Source: JAJCYX01 sp965243825
GTDB taxonomy: Bacteria > Chloroflexota > Dehalococcoidia > Lucifugimonadales > Lucifugimonadaceae
NCBI GenBank assembly: GCA_965243825.1
Contig: CBDEVT010000001.1
Coordinates: 1,054,001-1,118,000, forward strand
Direction: 5' to 3'
DNA: 64,000 bases
Positions 1 through 8,233 of the stretch are shown here, one piece after another. A program made the translations under genes and the position numbers. The stretch's first letter is position 1. Each line of letters starts with the position of its first letter. Below the pieces are notes generated by a model. It searched no databases, was not told where the DNA came from, and worked only from the letters and a program-made list of their open reading frames with translations.

Positions 1-2
1 AC

Positions 3-317
3 CTGCTTTCAAACGCGTTGAAGTACTCAGCAGACGGTATAGAGATCTCGGCCGAAACGACCGCCGACGGCAGTCAGATAAGGGTCCAGGTAGCGGATCA
101 GGGTCCCGGTATTCCAGACGATCAAGCGTTAGCGGTGTTCGACCGTTTTGCCCGTCTCAAGGACCCCGCACGACGGGGGCGGCAGGGTTCAGGACTTGGA
201 CTGGCCATCTGTAAATCGATAATCGAGGCACACTCCGGAACCATCAGCGTTGAGTCATCTCCAAGAGGTTCCAAATTCTGGTTCACACTGCCTGTAGACA
301 CAGGAGGCATGAAATGA
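3..317 (+). CDS. Sensor histidine kinase, C-terminal fragment (KdpD-like), cut by window edge
   Basis: Only the ATP-binding end of a histidine kinase lies in the window; the reading frame is open from base 3 and the gene starts outside. The first residues, LLSNALKYS, are the end of an N-box, followed by a G1 box (DQGPGIP), an F-box region (FDRFAR) and a G2 box (GSGLGLAI), all in HATPase_c order. The stop overlaps the start of the next gene by 4 bases (ATGA), so the two are translationally coupled. Because the downstream regulator closely resembles KdpE, this is probably the end of KdpD, the osmotic/potassium sensor; that is inferred from context, since the diagnostic N-terminal KdpD domains are not visible. 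A TTG at 18 is internal, not the start. Confidence 0.85.
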   Translation: MLSNALKYSADGIEISAETTADGSQIRVQVADQGPGIPDDQALAVFDRFARLKDPARRGRQGSGLGLAICKSIIEAHSGTISVESSPRGSKFWFTLPVDTGGMK

Positions 318-1030
318 GCGATGAGCAAGAGCGTCAGTACACCGTACTGGTAGTCGATGACGATCCAAAGATCAGGCGCCTCGTAGCTGCACATATGTCA
401 CAGCACGGGTTCAAGGTCGAGCTCGCAGCAACGGGTGAAGAGGCCCTGGACAAGGCACCACTCCACCAGCCAGCAGCCATAGTGCTCGACATTTCCATGC
501 CGGGTATCGGAGGCTTCGCTGCACTTGAACGACTTAGAGAGTGGTACACAAACCCGGTACTCATCCTCTCGGCAACAGACCAGGAACGTGAAAAGGTTCG
601 AGCACTGGACCTTGGCGCCGATGACTATGTGACGAAGCCGTTTGGAACGGAAGAACTGGCTGCAAGACTCCGTGCCGCCATAAGGAGAGCGGAGAGGTTC
701 TCATCAAGCGAGATTCACGCCAACCCGATGGTAGACGCAGGTGATTTCAAGATCGACCTGGCTTCACGGCTTGTGTTCAAAAACGAGGATGAAGTTCGAC
801 TAACCCGGACCGAATTTGACCTGCTCAGGGCGATGGCGGTCGACGCAGGAAAGGTACTCACTCACCGGCATTTGCTCCAGGCTGTGTGGGGTCCAGAGTA
901 CGGCTCAGAAACCGAGTATCTGCGCACATTCGTGAAACAGTTGCGCCGGAAGTTGGAACCAGATCCTGCGAGACCGCGGAGGATACTCACGGAGCCCGGT
1001 GTCGGCTACAGGCTGATAACCGCACAGTGA
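314..1030 (+). CDS. kdpE: OmpR-family response regulator, KdpE-like
   Basis: A 238-residue two-component regulator. The receiver domain covers about residues 9-125, with the acidic pocket at residues 15-17 (DDD), the phospho-acceptor Asp59 in IVLDISMPG and the conserved Lys108 in YVTKPF. A winged-helix output domain (about 140-236) carries RTEFDLL and ends in GVGYRL. The C-terminal stretch with VLTHRHLLQAVWGPEY and DPARPRRILTEPG is strikingly like KdpE, which switches on the kdpFABC high-affinity potassium pump. It overlaps the upstream kinase by ATGA. No kdpFABC genes are in the window; they would be expected to the left. The regulator class is certain, the KdpE identity likely. Confidence 0.85.
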   Translation: MSDEQERQYTVLVVDDDPKIRRLVAAHMSQHGFKVELAATGEEALDKAPLHQPAAIVLDISMPGIGGFAALERLREWYTNPVLILSATDQEREKVRALDLGADDYVTKPFGTEELAARLRAAIRRAERFSSSEIHANPMVDAGDFKIDLASRLVFKNEDEVRLTRTEFDLLRAMAVDAGKVLTHRHLLQAVWGPEYGSETEYLRTFVKQLRRKLEPDPARPRRILTEPGVGYRLITAQ

Positions 1031-1133
1031 TCTGCTGAATAGCTTCAACACGGTTCCGTAACAGGTTGCTCACGACATCCTCACACGTCTTAACATCTCC
1101 TGAATCGGCAACAATGTAGCTTTTCGCCGTTGC

Positions 1134-1412
1134 TTGAAAGCAGCCCCGCTCCGAATGTCCCCGGGAGTTCGATTGCCACAGAAACCCAACAGACGACGAA
1201 ACGTCCCTTCCTGGGGCGAAACCGTCTTTGCTCTAACCATGGCAGTGATACTCGGCGGAATCGCGCTTGGAGCGGTTTGGACGCGTATCGAAGAGTTTGA
1301 GACCGGTAAGTGGGATGGCCCAGCGATCACCCAGACGATCGTACTTGGACTGTTCCTTATCGCACTCGTGCTGGGTCTCTGGCGATACCTGGCGCGGAGA
1401 GTCAACGACTGA
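1134..1412 (+). CDS. Small two-helix membrane protein of the ba3 oxidase cluster
   Basis: A 92-residue protein (85 if the ATG at 1155 is used) with a basic N-terminus and two hydrophobic segments at about residues 30-50 and 64-86, separated by a charged loop, and a basic C-terminus. I do not recognise a named family. It directly precedes the oxidase genes (IIa, II and I) on the same strand, with 29 bases to the next start, so it is probably an accessory or assembly subunit of the ba3-type oxidase. The TTG start at 1134 has no clear Shine-Dalgarno, and the ATG at 1155 is equally possible. Confidence 0.6.
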   Translation: MKAAPLRMSPGVRLPQKPNRRRNVPSWGETVFALTMAVILGGIALGAVWTRIEEFETGKWDGPAITQTIVLGLFLIALVLGLWRYLARRVND

Positions 1413-1441
1413 GCCAGAAACAGGCGATCAGAGGGCAACGA

Positions 1442-1624
1442 TTGACGCAACCTCCTGCATATGAAGATGAGCAAGAGCCTAACGCGCTGGAGTCATCGGA
1501 CGACCACGATGATTTCGATCCCGAAGAGGAGCCAGTTGGCACTCTTGCCATCCTGTCCGTATATCTAATACTGATCATCGGCCTGTGGGTGGCGGTATAC
1601 GTCACGCTGATAGAGCGGTCATAA
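1442..1624 (+). CDS. Cytochrome c oxidase subunit IIa (ba3 type)
   Basis: A 60-residue protein with an acidic, soluble N-terminus (about 32 residues rich in Asp/Glu) and one C-terminal transmembrane helix beginning PVGTLAILSVYLIL and ending near the last residue. Subunit IIa of ba3 oxidases is a single-helix protein that supplies the helix missing from the one-helix subunit II, and the layout IIa-II-I here matches that arrangement. The TTG start at 1442 has an AGAGG sequence 7-8 bases upstream. The frame is open further upstream, but the region overlaps the previous gene. The next gene begins 2 bases after the stop. Confidence 0.7.
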   Translation: MTQPPAYEDEQEPNALESSDDHDDFDPEEEPVGTLAILSVYLILIIGLWVAVYVTLIERS

Positions 1625-1626
1625 CC

Positions 1627-2097
1627 ATGGACATGATTCACAGGTACGAACGGTTCTTCCTTGGCTCGACGCTTTTCCTGCTGGCGTTTGGCTTGCTGGC
1701 CGTGATGACATCTTTCTTCATCAACGACATCGAGCTGCCAAGCCCGATCGAAACCGTTGACCCGGCAGAGCTAACGTCGCATCCACCTTTCGACGCACCT
1801 GGCCTAATCCAGGTCGGGGAGAACGAGTACGACGCGGTGATAGTCGCTCGGGCATGGGCGTTTGTACCCGGACGTATCGAAGTTCCAGTCGGCTCTAAAG
1901 TCAATTTCAAGATTGGATCGGTCGACGTTATGCACGGAGTGCTGGTTCACGGCACAAACGTGAACCTGTCAATCGTTCCCGGGCAGATCGCACAGGCCTC
2001 AGCAACGTTCGATGAGCCTGGAGAGTTCCTGTTCGTGTGTCACGAATACTGCGGAATCGGTCACCACCTCATGGCTGGAAGGGTAGTTGTCAATTGA
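1627..2097 (+). CDS. cbaB: Cytochrome c oxidase subunit II, ba3 type (CuA)
   Basis: A 156-residue protein with a single N-terminal transmembrane anchor (about residues 10-32) and a periplasmic cupredoxin domain. The CuA site is complete: a His in VMHGVLVHG and, near the C-terminus, CHEYCGIGHHLM, which supplies both bridging Cys residues, the second His and the Met. It receives electrons from cytochrome c or a small copper protein and passes them to subunit I. The short length and single helix distinguish it from the longer SoxM-type subunit II encoded at 48062. The ATG at 1627 is chosen because it immediately precedes the anchor; an in-frame upstream GTG at 1585 would run into subunit IIa. 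Its TGA overlaps the TTG start of subunit I. Confidence 0.88.
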   Translation: MDMIHRYERFFLGSTLFLLAFGLLAVMTSFFINDIELPSPIETVDPAELTSHPPFDAPGLIQVGENEYDAVIVARAWAFVPGRIEVPVGSKVNFKIGSVDVMHGVLVHGTNVNLSIVPGQIAQASATFDEPGEFLFVCHEYCGIGHHLMAGRVVVN

Positions 2098-3851
2098 CCA
2101 CTGTTGTAGGCACCCAGAGCAAGCCGTCGATCTATGACGCGCCTGACATGGTCAACTCGGCTGCAGTCGAGATGGAAGACTCGCGACTAAGCGCGTTTCC
2201 AAAGTCGCAGACTCGGCCAATATTCTGGAACATCCTTCTCGCAATTGCCGCGTTGATGCTCGGTGGCCTGCCAGGTATAGGTCAGGCGCTGGAACGCGTC
2301 GGCATAAACCTTTACGCCAACGCACCGGTCAACGTTGTCCTTGACGAAAACGCCGGCTACTACCAGGGCCTGACGCTTCACGGTGTCCTGCTAGTAATTG
2401 TCTACACCTTCACGTTTGCCAACGGCTTCATAACTCTCGCAACAATGCGGGCGTATGGCCGACCAATGGCTAGCACGCTACTGGTTCATGTTGCGTTCTT
2501 CTCAGCGCTACTTGGCACGGCTCTAGCAGGCTGGACGATGCTTGCGAACGAAGCCACGGTACTGTTCACGTTCTACCCGCCGCTTGAGGCGCACACGATG
2601 TTCTACATCGGTGCCGTTCTGCTGGTTATCAGCACATGGGTGACGCTCGGCAACATTGTGTGGACACACCGCAAGTGGCGAGCAGAGAACCCTGAAATAC
2701 GCACGCCTCTGATGGCTTTTATGGGAATCATGACCTACGTGATGTGGGCCATGGCCTCCGTAGGAATTGCGGCCGAGGTGTTGTTGCTGATCCTGCCCTG
2801 GAAGTTCGGCTGGACAGACGGCATTGACGCACAGCTCGCTCGAACTCTCTTCTGGCTGACCGGACACCCGATCGTTTATTTCTGGCTGCTTCCTGCTTAC
2901 ATCTCCTGGTACACGATGGTTCCGAAGCACGCAGGCGGTCGCCTGTTCTCCGACCCGATCGCTCGCCTCGTCTTCATCCTGTTCCTGCTGTTCTCAACGC
3001 CAGTCGGGTTCCACCACCAGTACACCGACTCAGGCGTTCCGCAGTGGATGAAAAATGTTCACGGCATCGCGACTTTCGCTATCTTCTTCCCGAGCATGAT
3101 CACGGCCTTCTCGGTGATCTCCGCTCTTGAAAACGGTGGTCGCAACCTTGGCGGCAGAGGCCTGTTTGGATGGATCTGGAAACTGCCGTGGGGCAGTCCG
3201 GTTCTCACCGCCCAATTGCATGCGATGCTGATCTTCACTCTCGGTGGAGCCAGCGGTCTCATCAACGCCTCTCAAACCGTGAACCTGGTCGTCCACAACA
3301 CGGCCTTCATCGTCGGTCACTTCCACATGACCATCGGTGCCGTCGCTCTGGCTTACGTTGGAATCGCCTACTGGTTGGTGCCTTACCTGACGGGCAACAA
3401 CCTCTGGGGTCGAAAGATGGCGCTATGGCAGACATGGCTCTGGTTCTTCGGCATGCTGATCTTTGCCCGTGGACAGATCTCAGCTGGATTACAGGGAGTG
3501 CCCAGGCGAACGGCCTTCGCAGACGCGTCTTACAAAGACTTCATTGACGGTCTCGACGTACCGAACATGCTGACGGCGATTGGTGGCTCGATGATGGGTC
3601 TCAGCGGACTGCTGATCTTCATCGTGATCGCCGGAACAGTCATGGGCCTGGCAGGCAAGAACAAAGAGCAGCAGATTCCGGTAGCAGAGACACGGATTGG
3701 ATCAACGAGACGCATCTGGCCGTGGCTCGACAACTACAAGCTCTGGATCGGCGCTGCAATCCTGCTGGTTGTTCTCGCGTACCTGCCGTTCATGATCACG
3801 TACGTACCGGATGGCAGTTCAGCAACAGGTGCTCCGTTCGACCTCTACTAA
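2094..3851 (+). CDS. cbaA: Cytochrome c oxidase subunit I, ba3 type
   Basis: A heme-copper oxidase catalytic subunit of about 585 residues with at least twelve transmembrane helices. Visible ligands are the low-spin heme His in the LHGVLLVIVYTF helix, the CuB His with cross-linked Tyr in GHPIVYFW, the CuB His pair in FHHQYTD, and the two heme His residues in GHFHMTIG. It reduces O2 to water and pumps protons; B-type (ba3) enzymes usually have high oxygen affinity. The TTG at 2094 forms a TTGA overlap with the subunit II stop; ATGs at 2148 and 2172 are alternatives, since the first 45 residues are soluble and variable. A weak hairpin (3850-3870) overlaps the stop codon and continues just downstream. 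Confidence 0.92.
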   Translation: MTTVVGTQSKPSIYDAPDMVNSAAVEMEDSRLSAFPKSQTRPIFWNILLAIAALMLGGLPGIGQALERVGINLYANAPVNVVLDENAGYYQGLTLHGVLLVIVYTFTFANGFITLATMRAYGRPMASTLLVHVAFFSALLGTALAGWTMLANEATVLFTFYPPLEAHTMFYIGAVLLVISTWVTLGNIVWTHRKWRAENPEIRTPLMAFMGIMTYVMWAMASVGIAAEVLLLILPWKFGWTDGIDAQLARTLFWLTGHPIVYFWLLPAYISWYTMVPKHAGGRLFSDPIARLVFILFLLFSTPVGFHHQYTDSGVPQWMKNVHGIATFAIFFPSMITAFSVISALENGGRNLGGRGLFGWIWKLPWGSPVLTAQLHAMLIFTLGGASGLINASQTVNLVVHNTAFIVGHFHMTIGAVALAYVGIAYWLVPYLTGNNLWGRKMALWQTWLWFFGMLIFARGQISAGLQGVPRRTAFADASYKDFIDGLDVPNMLTAIGGSMMGLSGLLIFIVIAGTVMGLAGKNKEQQIPVAETRIGSTRRIWPWLDNYKLWIGAAILLVVLAYLPFMITYVPDGSSATGAPFDLY

Positions 3852-3886
3852 GGCGAACCGCAAGCGCCTTCGCTAACTGACTCTGG

Positions 3887-4654
3887 CTAGCCTGCGCCTT
3901 CGCCGCCGTCTGCGGGAACAATCGTTCCGCTGACGAAGTCAGATAGGTCAGATGCCAGGAACAGGGCGATGTCTGCAATCTCGTGCGGCTCGGCGAACCT
4001 GCCGGCTGGAATCTTCGCCAGCTTGGCATCAGTACGAGGTCCGGGCTTCCAAACCTGCTGTGCCATTGGCGTCATTGTGACTGTAGGTGCGATGCAGTTG
4101 ACCTGGATGTTGTGAGGCCCGAACTCAACCGCCATCGTCTGCGACAGCTGATGCAAAGCCGCTTTGGCAGAGCTGTAAGAGCCCAGGCCCGGCTGGCCGA
4201 TCAGCGCAGCTCTAGACGTGACATTAATAACCTTTCCGTGACCTCGCTCGATCATGCCCGGAACGAATGCTTGAACGAGCAAAACGGGAGCGAGCGCATC
4301 GACATCGTACGTCGTATGCCATTCATCTTCGCCGATCTCAAGTATCGGCTGAGGAAACACCAGTCCTGCGTTGTTGACGAGGATGTCCACGCGTCCAACG
4401 GCATCCAGTGTTTTCTGCCCCAATTCCTTTACCTGCGCGGCATCCCCTAAATCCGCAGTTGCACTCCACACTTGCACGTCAAACTCTTTAGCCATCTTCT
4501 CGGTCTCAGCAAGACCTTCCGCACTTCGAGCCGTGATCGCAAGATCGGCACCTGCTTCAGCAAAGTTGCGGGCGATCTCAACGCCCATTCCTTTCGAAGC
4601 GCCGCTAATGAAAGCGATCTTGCCCTCAAGTGAGATGTGGTTCTTTCCTGGCAT
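3887..4654 (-). CDS. SDR-family oxidoreductase
   Basis: A 255-residue classical short-chain dehydrogenase/reductase with a Rossmann fold. The cofactor glycine motif SGASKGMG lies at residues 17-24, NNAG at 94-97, and the catalytic Ser, Tyr160 and Lys164 in INVTSRAA and YSSAK. The Arg in TARS at the end of the second strand suggests NADP(H) preference. It ends with the typical VPADGG. The substrate cannot be read from the sequence; annotations such as 3-oxoacyl-ACP reductase or glucose 1-dehydrogenase would be over-specific. It is a single gene convergent with the ba3 operon. Confidence 0.9.
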   Translation of the reverse strand: MPGKNHISLEGKIAFISGASKGMGVEIARNFAEAGADLAITARSAEGLAETEKMAKEFDVQVWSATADLGDAAQVKELGQKTLDAVGRVDILVNNAGLVFPQPILEIGEDEWHTTYDVDALAPVLLVQAFVPGMIERGHGKVINVTSRAALIGQPGLGSYSSAKAALHQLSQTMAVEFGPHNIQVNCIAPTVTMTPMAQQVWKPGPRTDAKLAKIPAGRFAEPHEIADIALFLASDLSDFVSGTIVPADGGEGAG

Positions 4655-4823
4655 GACTCGTCCCTGGAATCTGTTACCGGATTTTTCGTGGCAGTAAGTT
4701 GTCGATGGTCGACGACAATCCTACCTAAATGTGAGTCGAAGGGCAGTTCCCTTATATCGCAGCACGACGCTCGAAAGTAGACTTGGCTACTGGTGTTCGA
4801 CGGTACGCCGTGAGACAGCCTTC

Positions 4824-5153
4824 ATGTCACTCAAAATCACATATCGCACGGACATTTCCAGAACACTCTTCATGGCGATACTGCTCGTAGCTATCGCCTC
4901 AGCATGCAGCAGTTCAGACGCGGGCCCCAGTGTGACTGGTCAAGTTGTGGCAGTGGAGGCGCGGTCGATTACAGAGTTCGAATCGCTCACTATCGTCGAT
5001 GAAGATGGCAAGACCTGGGAGTTCATTGGAGGGCTCTTCTCGGGCTTCACTCCTTCACACCTGAGAGAACACCAGTCCTTGAACGAACCGGTCAAAGTCA
5101 CGTACACGCAGGACGGTGACAGGCTACGGGTTACGAGAATCGAAGACGGCTAA
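4824..5153 (+). CDS. Putative small lipoprotein
   Basis: A 109-residue protein with a basic N-terminus, a hydrophobic segment (FMAILLVAIASA) and a Cys at about residue 29 within ASACSSSD, a plausible lipobox. The mature part begins GPSVTGQVVAVEA and is predicted to be beta-rich, resembling a single small OB-like module of the kind repeated in the large protein at 22089-25709. The ATG at 4824 is preferred over an upstream in-frame start at 4731 because it places the signal peptide normally. No specific function can be assigned. Confidence 0.55.
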   Translation: MSLKITYRTDISRTLFMAILLVAIASACSSSDAGPSVTGQVVAVEARSITEFESLTIVDEDGKTWEFIGGLFSGFTPSHLREHQSLNEPVKVTYTQDGDRLRVTRIEDG

Positions 5154-5305
5154 CCTGGTGAGTTTGAGAACGTCGTCAAACATGACTGCTGCACGGAGTG
5201 AGTCGTGGGCCATCCACCTTACACAGTTGTCCCATCCCTGGATTAAACCGGCCCCACCGTGCACACCATAAGTAATCAACGTTGAACCTCACGACAACTG
5301 ATGGA

Positions 5306-5314
5306 TGGTATGAT
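5306..5314 (+). promoter_or_regulatory. Extended -10 promoter element
   Basis: The sequence TGGTATGAT reads as an extended -10 (TG, one base, TATGAT), about 55 bases before the ATG at 5371. A TTGAAC at 5282-5287 is too far away (21-base spacer) to be a good -35. It fits monocistronic expression of the small exported protein that follows. Confidence 0.4.
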
Positions 5315-5370
5315 CCCGGTCACTTGAGCTCCCGGCAACATCCACAATGGCGGAGAAAAAGGAACAGGGT

Positions 5371-5667
5371 ATGAAGTATCTCGCAGTAATCGCTTTAGCT
5401 ATCGCTGCCTTGGCGTTCTACGGTGCAAATAATGCGGCATCTGCGGATGGGGCACCCGGAGAATCATGTTGGGGCTATGCCACTCAAATTGCCGCTCAAG
5501 ACCCTGATTTCAACTTGGGTGAGCATTCCAGCACGGCCACGGATCCCGGTGAGCCACGCGTCGGATTGCCCAACCTGTTTCCAGGAACTAACGGTCGCAT
5601 GCAGGCTCTTGGTGAGTTTGTGCTCGATGGACTCTATGGTGAAGACGACTATTGCGACCCTAGCTAG
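5371..5667 (+). CDS. Small exported protein of unknown function
   Basis: A 98-residue protein with a clear Sec signal peptide: MKY, then a hydrophobic run to about residue 18, then ANNAASADG with a likely cleavage after the Ala-rich part. The mature part of about 70 residues has two Cys residues, one in ESCWGYA and one near the C-terminus (DDYCDPS), which could form a disulphide. It is rich in Gly/Asp/Pro. I recognise no family. The ATG at 5371 is preferred over 5347 because a GGAACAGGG stretch precedes it. It stands alone, with its own promoter-like element upstream and a strong hairpin downstream. Confidence 0.6.
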   Translation: MKYLAVIALAIAALAFYGANNAASADGAPGESCWGYATQIAAQDPDFNLGEHSSTATDPGEPRVGLPNLFPGTNGRMQALGEFVLDGLYGEDDYCDPS

Positions 5668-5712
5668 CGGCAGGACACATCCCGTGGACTGACTCTCCAT
5701 TGGCATCGATCA

Positions 5713-5742
5713 AGACGGCCCTCGATATCTCGAGGGCCGTCT
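5713..5742. terminator. Perfect 13-bp hairpin, terminator-like
   Basis: A perfect inverted repeat, with 13-bp GC-rich arms at 5713-5725 and 5730-5742 and a 4-base loop, lies 45 bases after the small exported protein. There is no long T-run directly after it, though a T-rich stretch follows at 5755-5765. Its symmetry would allow it to act on both strands. Confidence 0.6.
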
Positions 5743-6057
5743 CTGTCATGGGAATTTCGATTTTTCGACGGATATTTTGGCTTCAGGTATTCATGAAGTT
5801 TGAAATAGGATTCAGGGGTGGACCGGCTCCGTGCGAGACTTGGTTGAGAGCAGTCATGGAGGCTCGTCGACGAGTGGCTTTTTAGACTCTTAGGTACAAC
5901 CACAAACAAAACACCGAATCAGTCTGGCATCTCCTACTCACCCATCGCTGTAGTTGCCTCATCAGCATCCAGGGCCGGAGCACGCCTCAATGTGGTTTAA
6001 GGATCTGGGTGTCCGGCGGAACGTTCTTTGGTACTGATCGTCACCAGAGCTTTTTCA
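5743..6057. other. Stretch without a recognisable gene
   Basis: Only short frames with unconvincing amino-acid composition occur here on either strand. No RNA gene or repeat is seen. It may be decaying sequence, since the neighbouring fragment at 6058-6279 appears to be a gene remnant. Confidence 0.5.
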
Positions 6058-6279
6058 TCATCGGGCTTCGGTCATATCCGTCACTAAGAACTGTTACGCG
6101 GATTCCTCGACCACCGCTTCGACCACAGTGTTTGCGTCATTGAACTCAACCCGGCGAGAAGCGCCGACCCCGGTGTCTTGAGATATAAGTACCTCGGCAC
6201 GGGCGACGATTGGATGCCGGTCCTGAACGGCACCCATTTTTGAAACAGCCTCCCAGGTCTTATCAAGACAGCCGTTCAC
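6058..6279 (-). pseudogene. SRPBCC-family (polyketide cyclase/START-like) remnant
   Basis: A minus-strand frame encodes the N-terminal third of an SRPBCC-like protein: LDKTWEAVSKMG, then HPIVARAEV, then TGVGASRRVEFNDAN and VVEAVVEES, which follows the usual start of this fold. It is then broken by TAA (6094-6096) and again by TGA (6058-6060), after which similarity fades. Members are normally about 140-150 residues, so this is truncated. Codons upstream of the GTG at 6279 remain in frame, so the original start may lie further right. No full-length alternative frame restores the domain. Confidence 0.4.
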
Positions 6280-6349
6280 AATCTGGGCATTTGCGAGGTG
6301 TGTGGGCGAACGGCTCGTTTGCTACGATCTGAACTAAGCAATTCGCCGT

Positions 6350-6425
6350 GCCCCTGTAGCTCAGAGGATAGAGCAGCGGTTTCCTAAACCGCGTGTCACA
6401 GGTTCGAGTCCTGTCAGGGGTACCA
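6350..6425 (+). tRNA. tRNA-Arg (anticodon CCT)
   Basis: A complete cloverleaf: 7-bp acceptor stem with G-T at the first pair, D-arm TAGCTCAGAGGATAGAGCA, anticodon loop TTCCTAA giving CCT (reads AGG), T-arm with GGTTCGAGTCC, and an encoded CCA end. Confidence 0.95.
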
Positions 6426-6563
6426 TTCCCTATCGATTCTTATCCCGTTTTGACCGGAACGACTCAGGCGTTAGCAGAGCCGCAACTCTAAGAAACGAGT
6501 CGCGCCAACCAACCTCAACAAGCTACGTCTTCGTGATCTCAGAGGGCACGGCTGGCTATGCGC

Positions 6564-6848
6564 TCATGCCTCTTCAATGCTGCATCCGAGCTTGAACGAC
6601 TTGATCCGGTCTCGGTAGTGCTCGGCAGGCTCTAAAGGGCAGACGATGACCACTCCCCTGCCGTTCTCGTGCGTCTCCAGCATGATGTCGATCGCTTCGG
6701 GCTGTGTCAGGCCAGGCACGCTCTTCATGAGAGATTCAACCACGAAGTCCATCGAATGAGTTTCGTCGTTGTGCAAGATCACAGCGTACTGGCGAATGTA
6801 CTCCAGCAGAGTGCGTTCGAATTCCTGTATCTGTGGACTGGTGGTCAT
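6564..6848 (-). CDS. clpS: ATP-dependent Clp protease adaptor ClpS
   Basis: A 94-residue protein with the ClpS fold signature YAVILHNDETHSMDFVVE, a later H-x-N-G-R (THENGRG) and a C-terminal EPAEHYRDRI helix. ClpS binds the N-terminal domain of ClpA/ClpC and delivers N-degron substrates. The N-terminal 25 residues form the usual flexible extension. The ATG at 6848 is preferred over the in-frame start at 6884 because it gives family length. No clp ATPase gene is adjacent. It lies 65 bases after an ATP-grasp gene on the same strand and may be co-transcribed with it. Confidence 0.9.
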   Translation of the reverse strand: MTTSPQIQEFERTLLEYIRQYAVILHNDETHSMDFVVESLMKSVPGLTQPEAIDIMLETHENGRGVVIVCPLEPAEHYRDRIKSFKLGCSIEEA

Positions 6849-6913
6849 TACCCGGATTGTAGTGCGCCCAGGCCTGGAGCCCAAGTCGAACTCTTCAGTC
6901 CGAATTGCGGGAA

Positions 6914-7993
6914 CTACTGATCTCCAAGTTCACGACGAAGCGCCTCGTAGCTTGCTACCTCATCTTCAATCAAAGTAGCCGGTACGTACGACGGATCGTG
7001 CATCCAGCCCTTGATCGTCACGATGTCAGTTGGAAACGGATTAACAACCGGTGGATCAAACGCTAACGTCTCACCGAATGCCAGTTGATAAGCAAGGTAC
7101 GGAGCATTCATCTTTTCAGTGATGAAGTGCGAGAAGGATCCACTTGAAAGACGGCCGACGTTCACCTCGGTTATGTACGGAGTACCGTCCGAAGCAATCA
7201 ACATATCGGTGGCAAATAGGCCGTGTGGCGAGTTTGCAAGTGCCTTCACAGCCCGACGTGATGCGTCATCTATCGCCTCATGAGCATAAAAACGGTCTGA
7301 ACGGCTGAATCCAGTCAAACCTGACATCGTGAGGCTCGAGAACTCAGTCGCAAGGCTTTCGCTTGACTGCATGGCGATCAGATCGCCCTCAAACCAGATA
7401 GATTCGGACTTACACATTAGGCCTTTGATCAACGGCGCTGCGATGAAATCCTCAAAGCCACCGTGGAGCGCGATCCAGTGCATTGCACGATCGTAATCGG
7501 ACACCGGCAACGAGCCTTTCGCACCTGCGCCTCGAGTCTTCCGTAACCAGATATCTGGTCCAATCTCATCGAGCGCTGCCCGAAGTTCCGCTTCGTTTCG
7601 TACGAGCCGTGTTTCCGGCACTTCAAGACCGGCTTCCTTGAACAACCGAGTGCTGACAAATTTGTTTTGACCGTTCTCGATCGTCTCGCTGGTCGGCAAG
7701 AATGTGCGAACGGAGAGCGAATCGATGTTTCGGGCAGCTGCGGCGATCTCTGACTCGTGCAAAGGCCAGAGCATGTCTGCACCGGTCTGCTCGATAAGGT
7801 GCTTTATGAAAGGGATGTAGAGCGGATCGTCGCCTCTTGGCACCAGGTGGTGCTCATCGCCCACTACCCGGTGGACTGCGAATTTGTCTGAGTCGACACC
7901 GATGATGTACGGGGGCTCAGGACCTTGCCTGAGTGCCCGGCAAATCCCGATTGCCGCCCTACCTCCGCCAAACGTGATAAGTACTTTGCGCAT
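6914..7993 (-). CDS. ATP-grasp domain protein
   Basis: A 359-residue protein beginning with a pre-ATP-grasp Rossmann-like fold (VLITFGGGRAAIGICRAL), then a middle lid region (PTSETIENGQNKF; residues about 100-150) and the ATP-grasp core with WLRKTRGAGAKGS and the metal-binding end YITEVNVGR. These enzymes ligate a carboxylate to an amine or thiol using ATP, and this architecture resembles carbamoyl-phosphate synthase large-subunit-like proteins. The substrate is unknown; neighbours (clpS, enolases) do not reveal it. The start is the ATG at 7993. Confidence 0.8.
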   Translation of the reverse strand: MRKVLITFGGGRAAIGICRALRQGPEPPYIIGVDSDKFAVHRVVGDEHHLVPRGDDPLYIPFIKHLIEQTGADMLWPLHESEIAAAARNIDSLSVRTFLPTSETIENGQNKFVSTRLFKEAGLEVPETRLVRNEAELRAALDEIGPDIWLRKTRGAGAKGSLPVSDYDRAMHWIALHGGFEDFIAAPLIKGLMCKSESIWFEGDLIAMQSSESLATEFSSLTMSGLTGFSRSDRFYAHEAIDDASRRAVKALANSPHGLFATDMLIASDGTPYITEVNVGRLSSGSFSHFITEKMNAPYLAYQLAFGETLAFDPPVVNPFPTDIVTIKGWMHDPSYVPATLIEDEVASYEALRRELGDQ

Positions 7994-8233
7994 GGCGGCA
8001 CGATACAGTGCCGGGATTCGTTGGTCTGCACCAATCGGGCTCAGCGTTTGCTTCCAAGTAGATCACTGCGGTGCGGCAGGCCTACATGGGCCAATGGCTA
8101 AGCGTACAATCCCGGCGTCGAGAATCGCCATCGCGGTTTATGAAACGGGAACCTGAGCGCGTCAGGCAAGACCTGATGTGCTCAGCAAGAACACGTTGAA
8201 ATCTGCCAGGGGATCTAGAAGAAAAACAAAAAC

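Noticed and set aside
3850..3870. Hairpin overlapping the end of the ba3 subunit I gene as a terminator
   Set aside because: Only 6 bp with a 9-base loop and no following T-run; left as a weak possibility.
5282..5287. TTGAAC as the -35 of the promoter before the small exported protein
   Set aside because: The spacer to TATGAT would be 21 bases, too long for sigma-70; only the extended -10 is kept.
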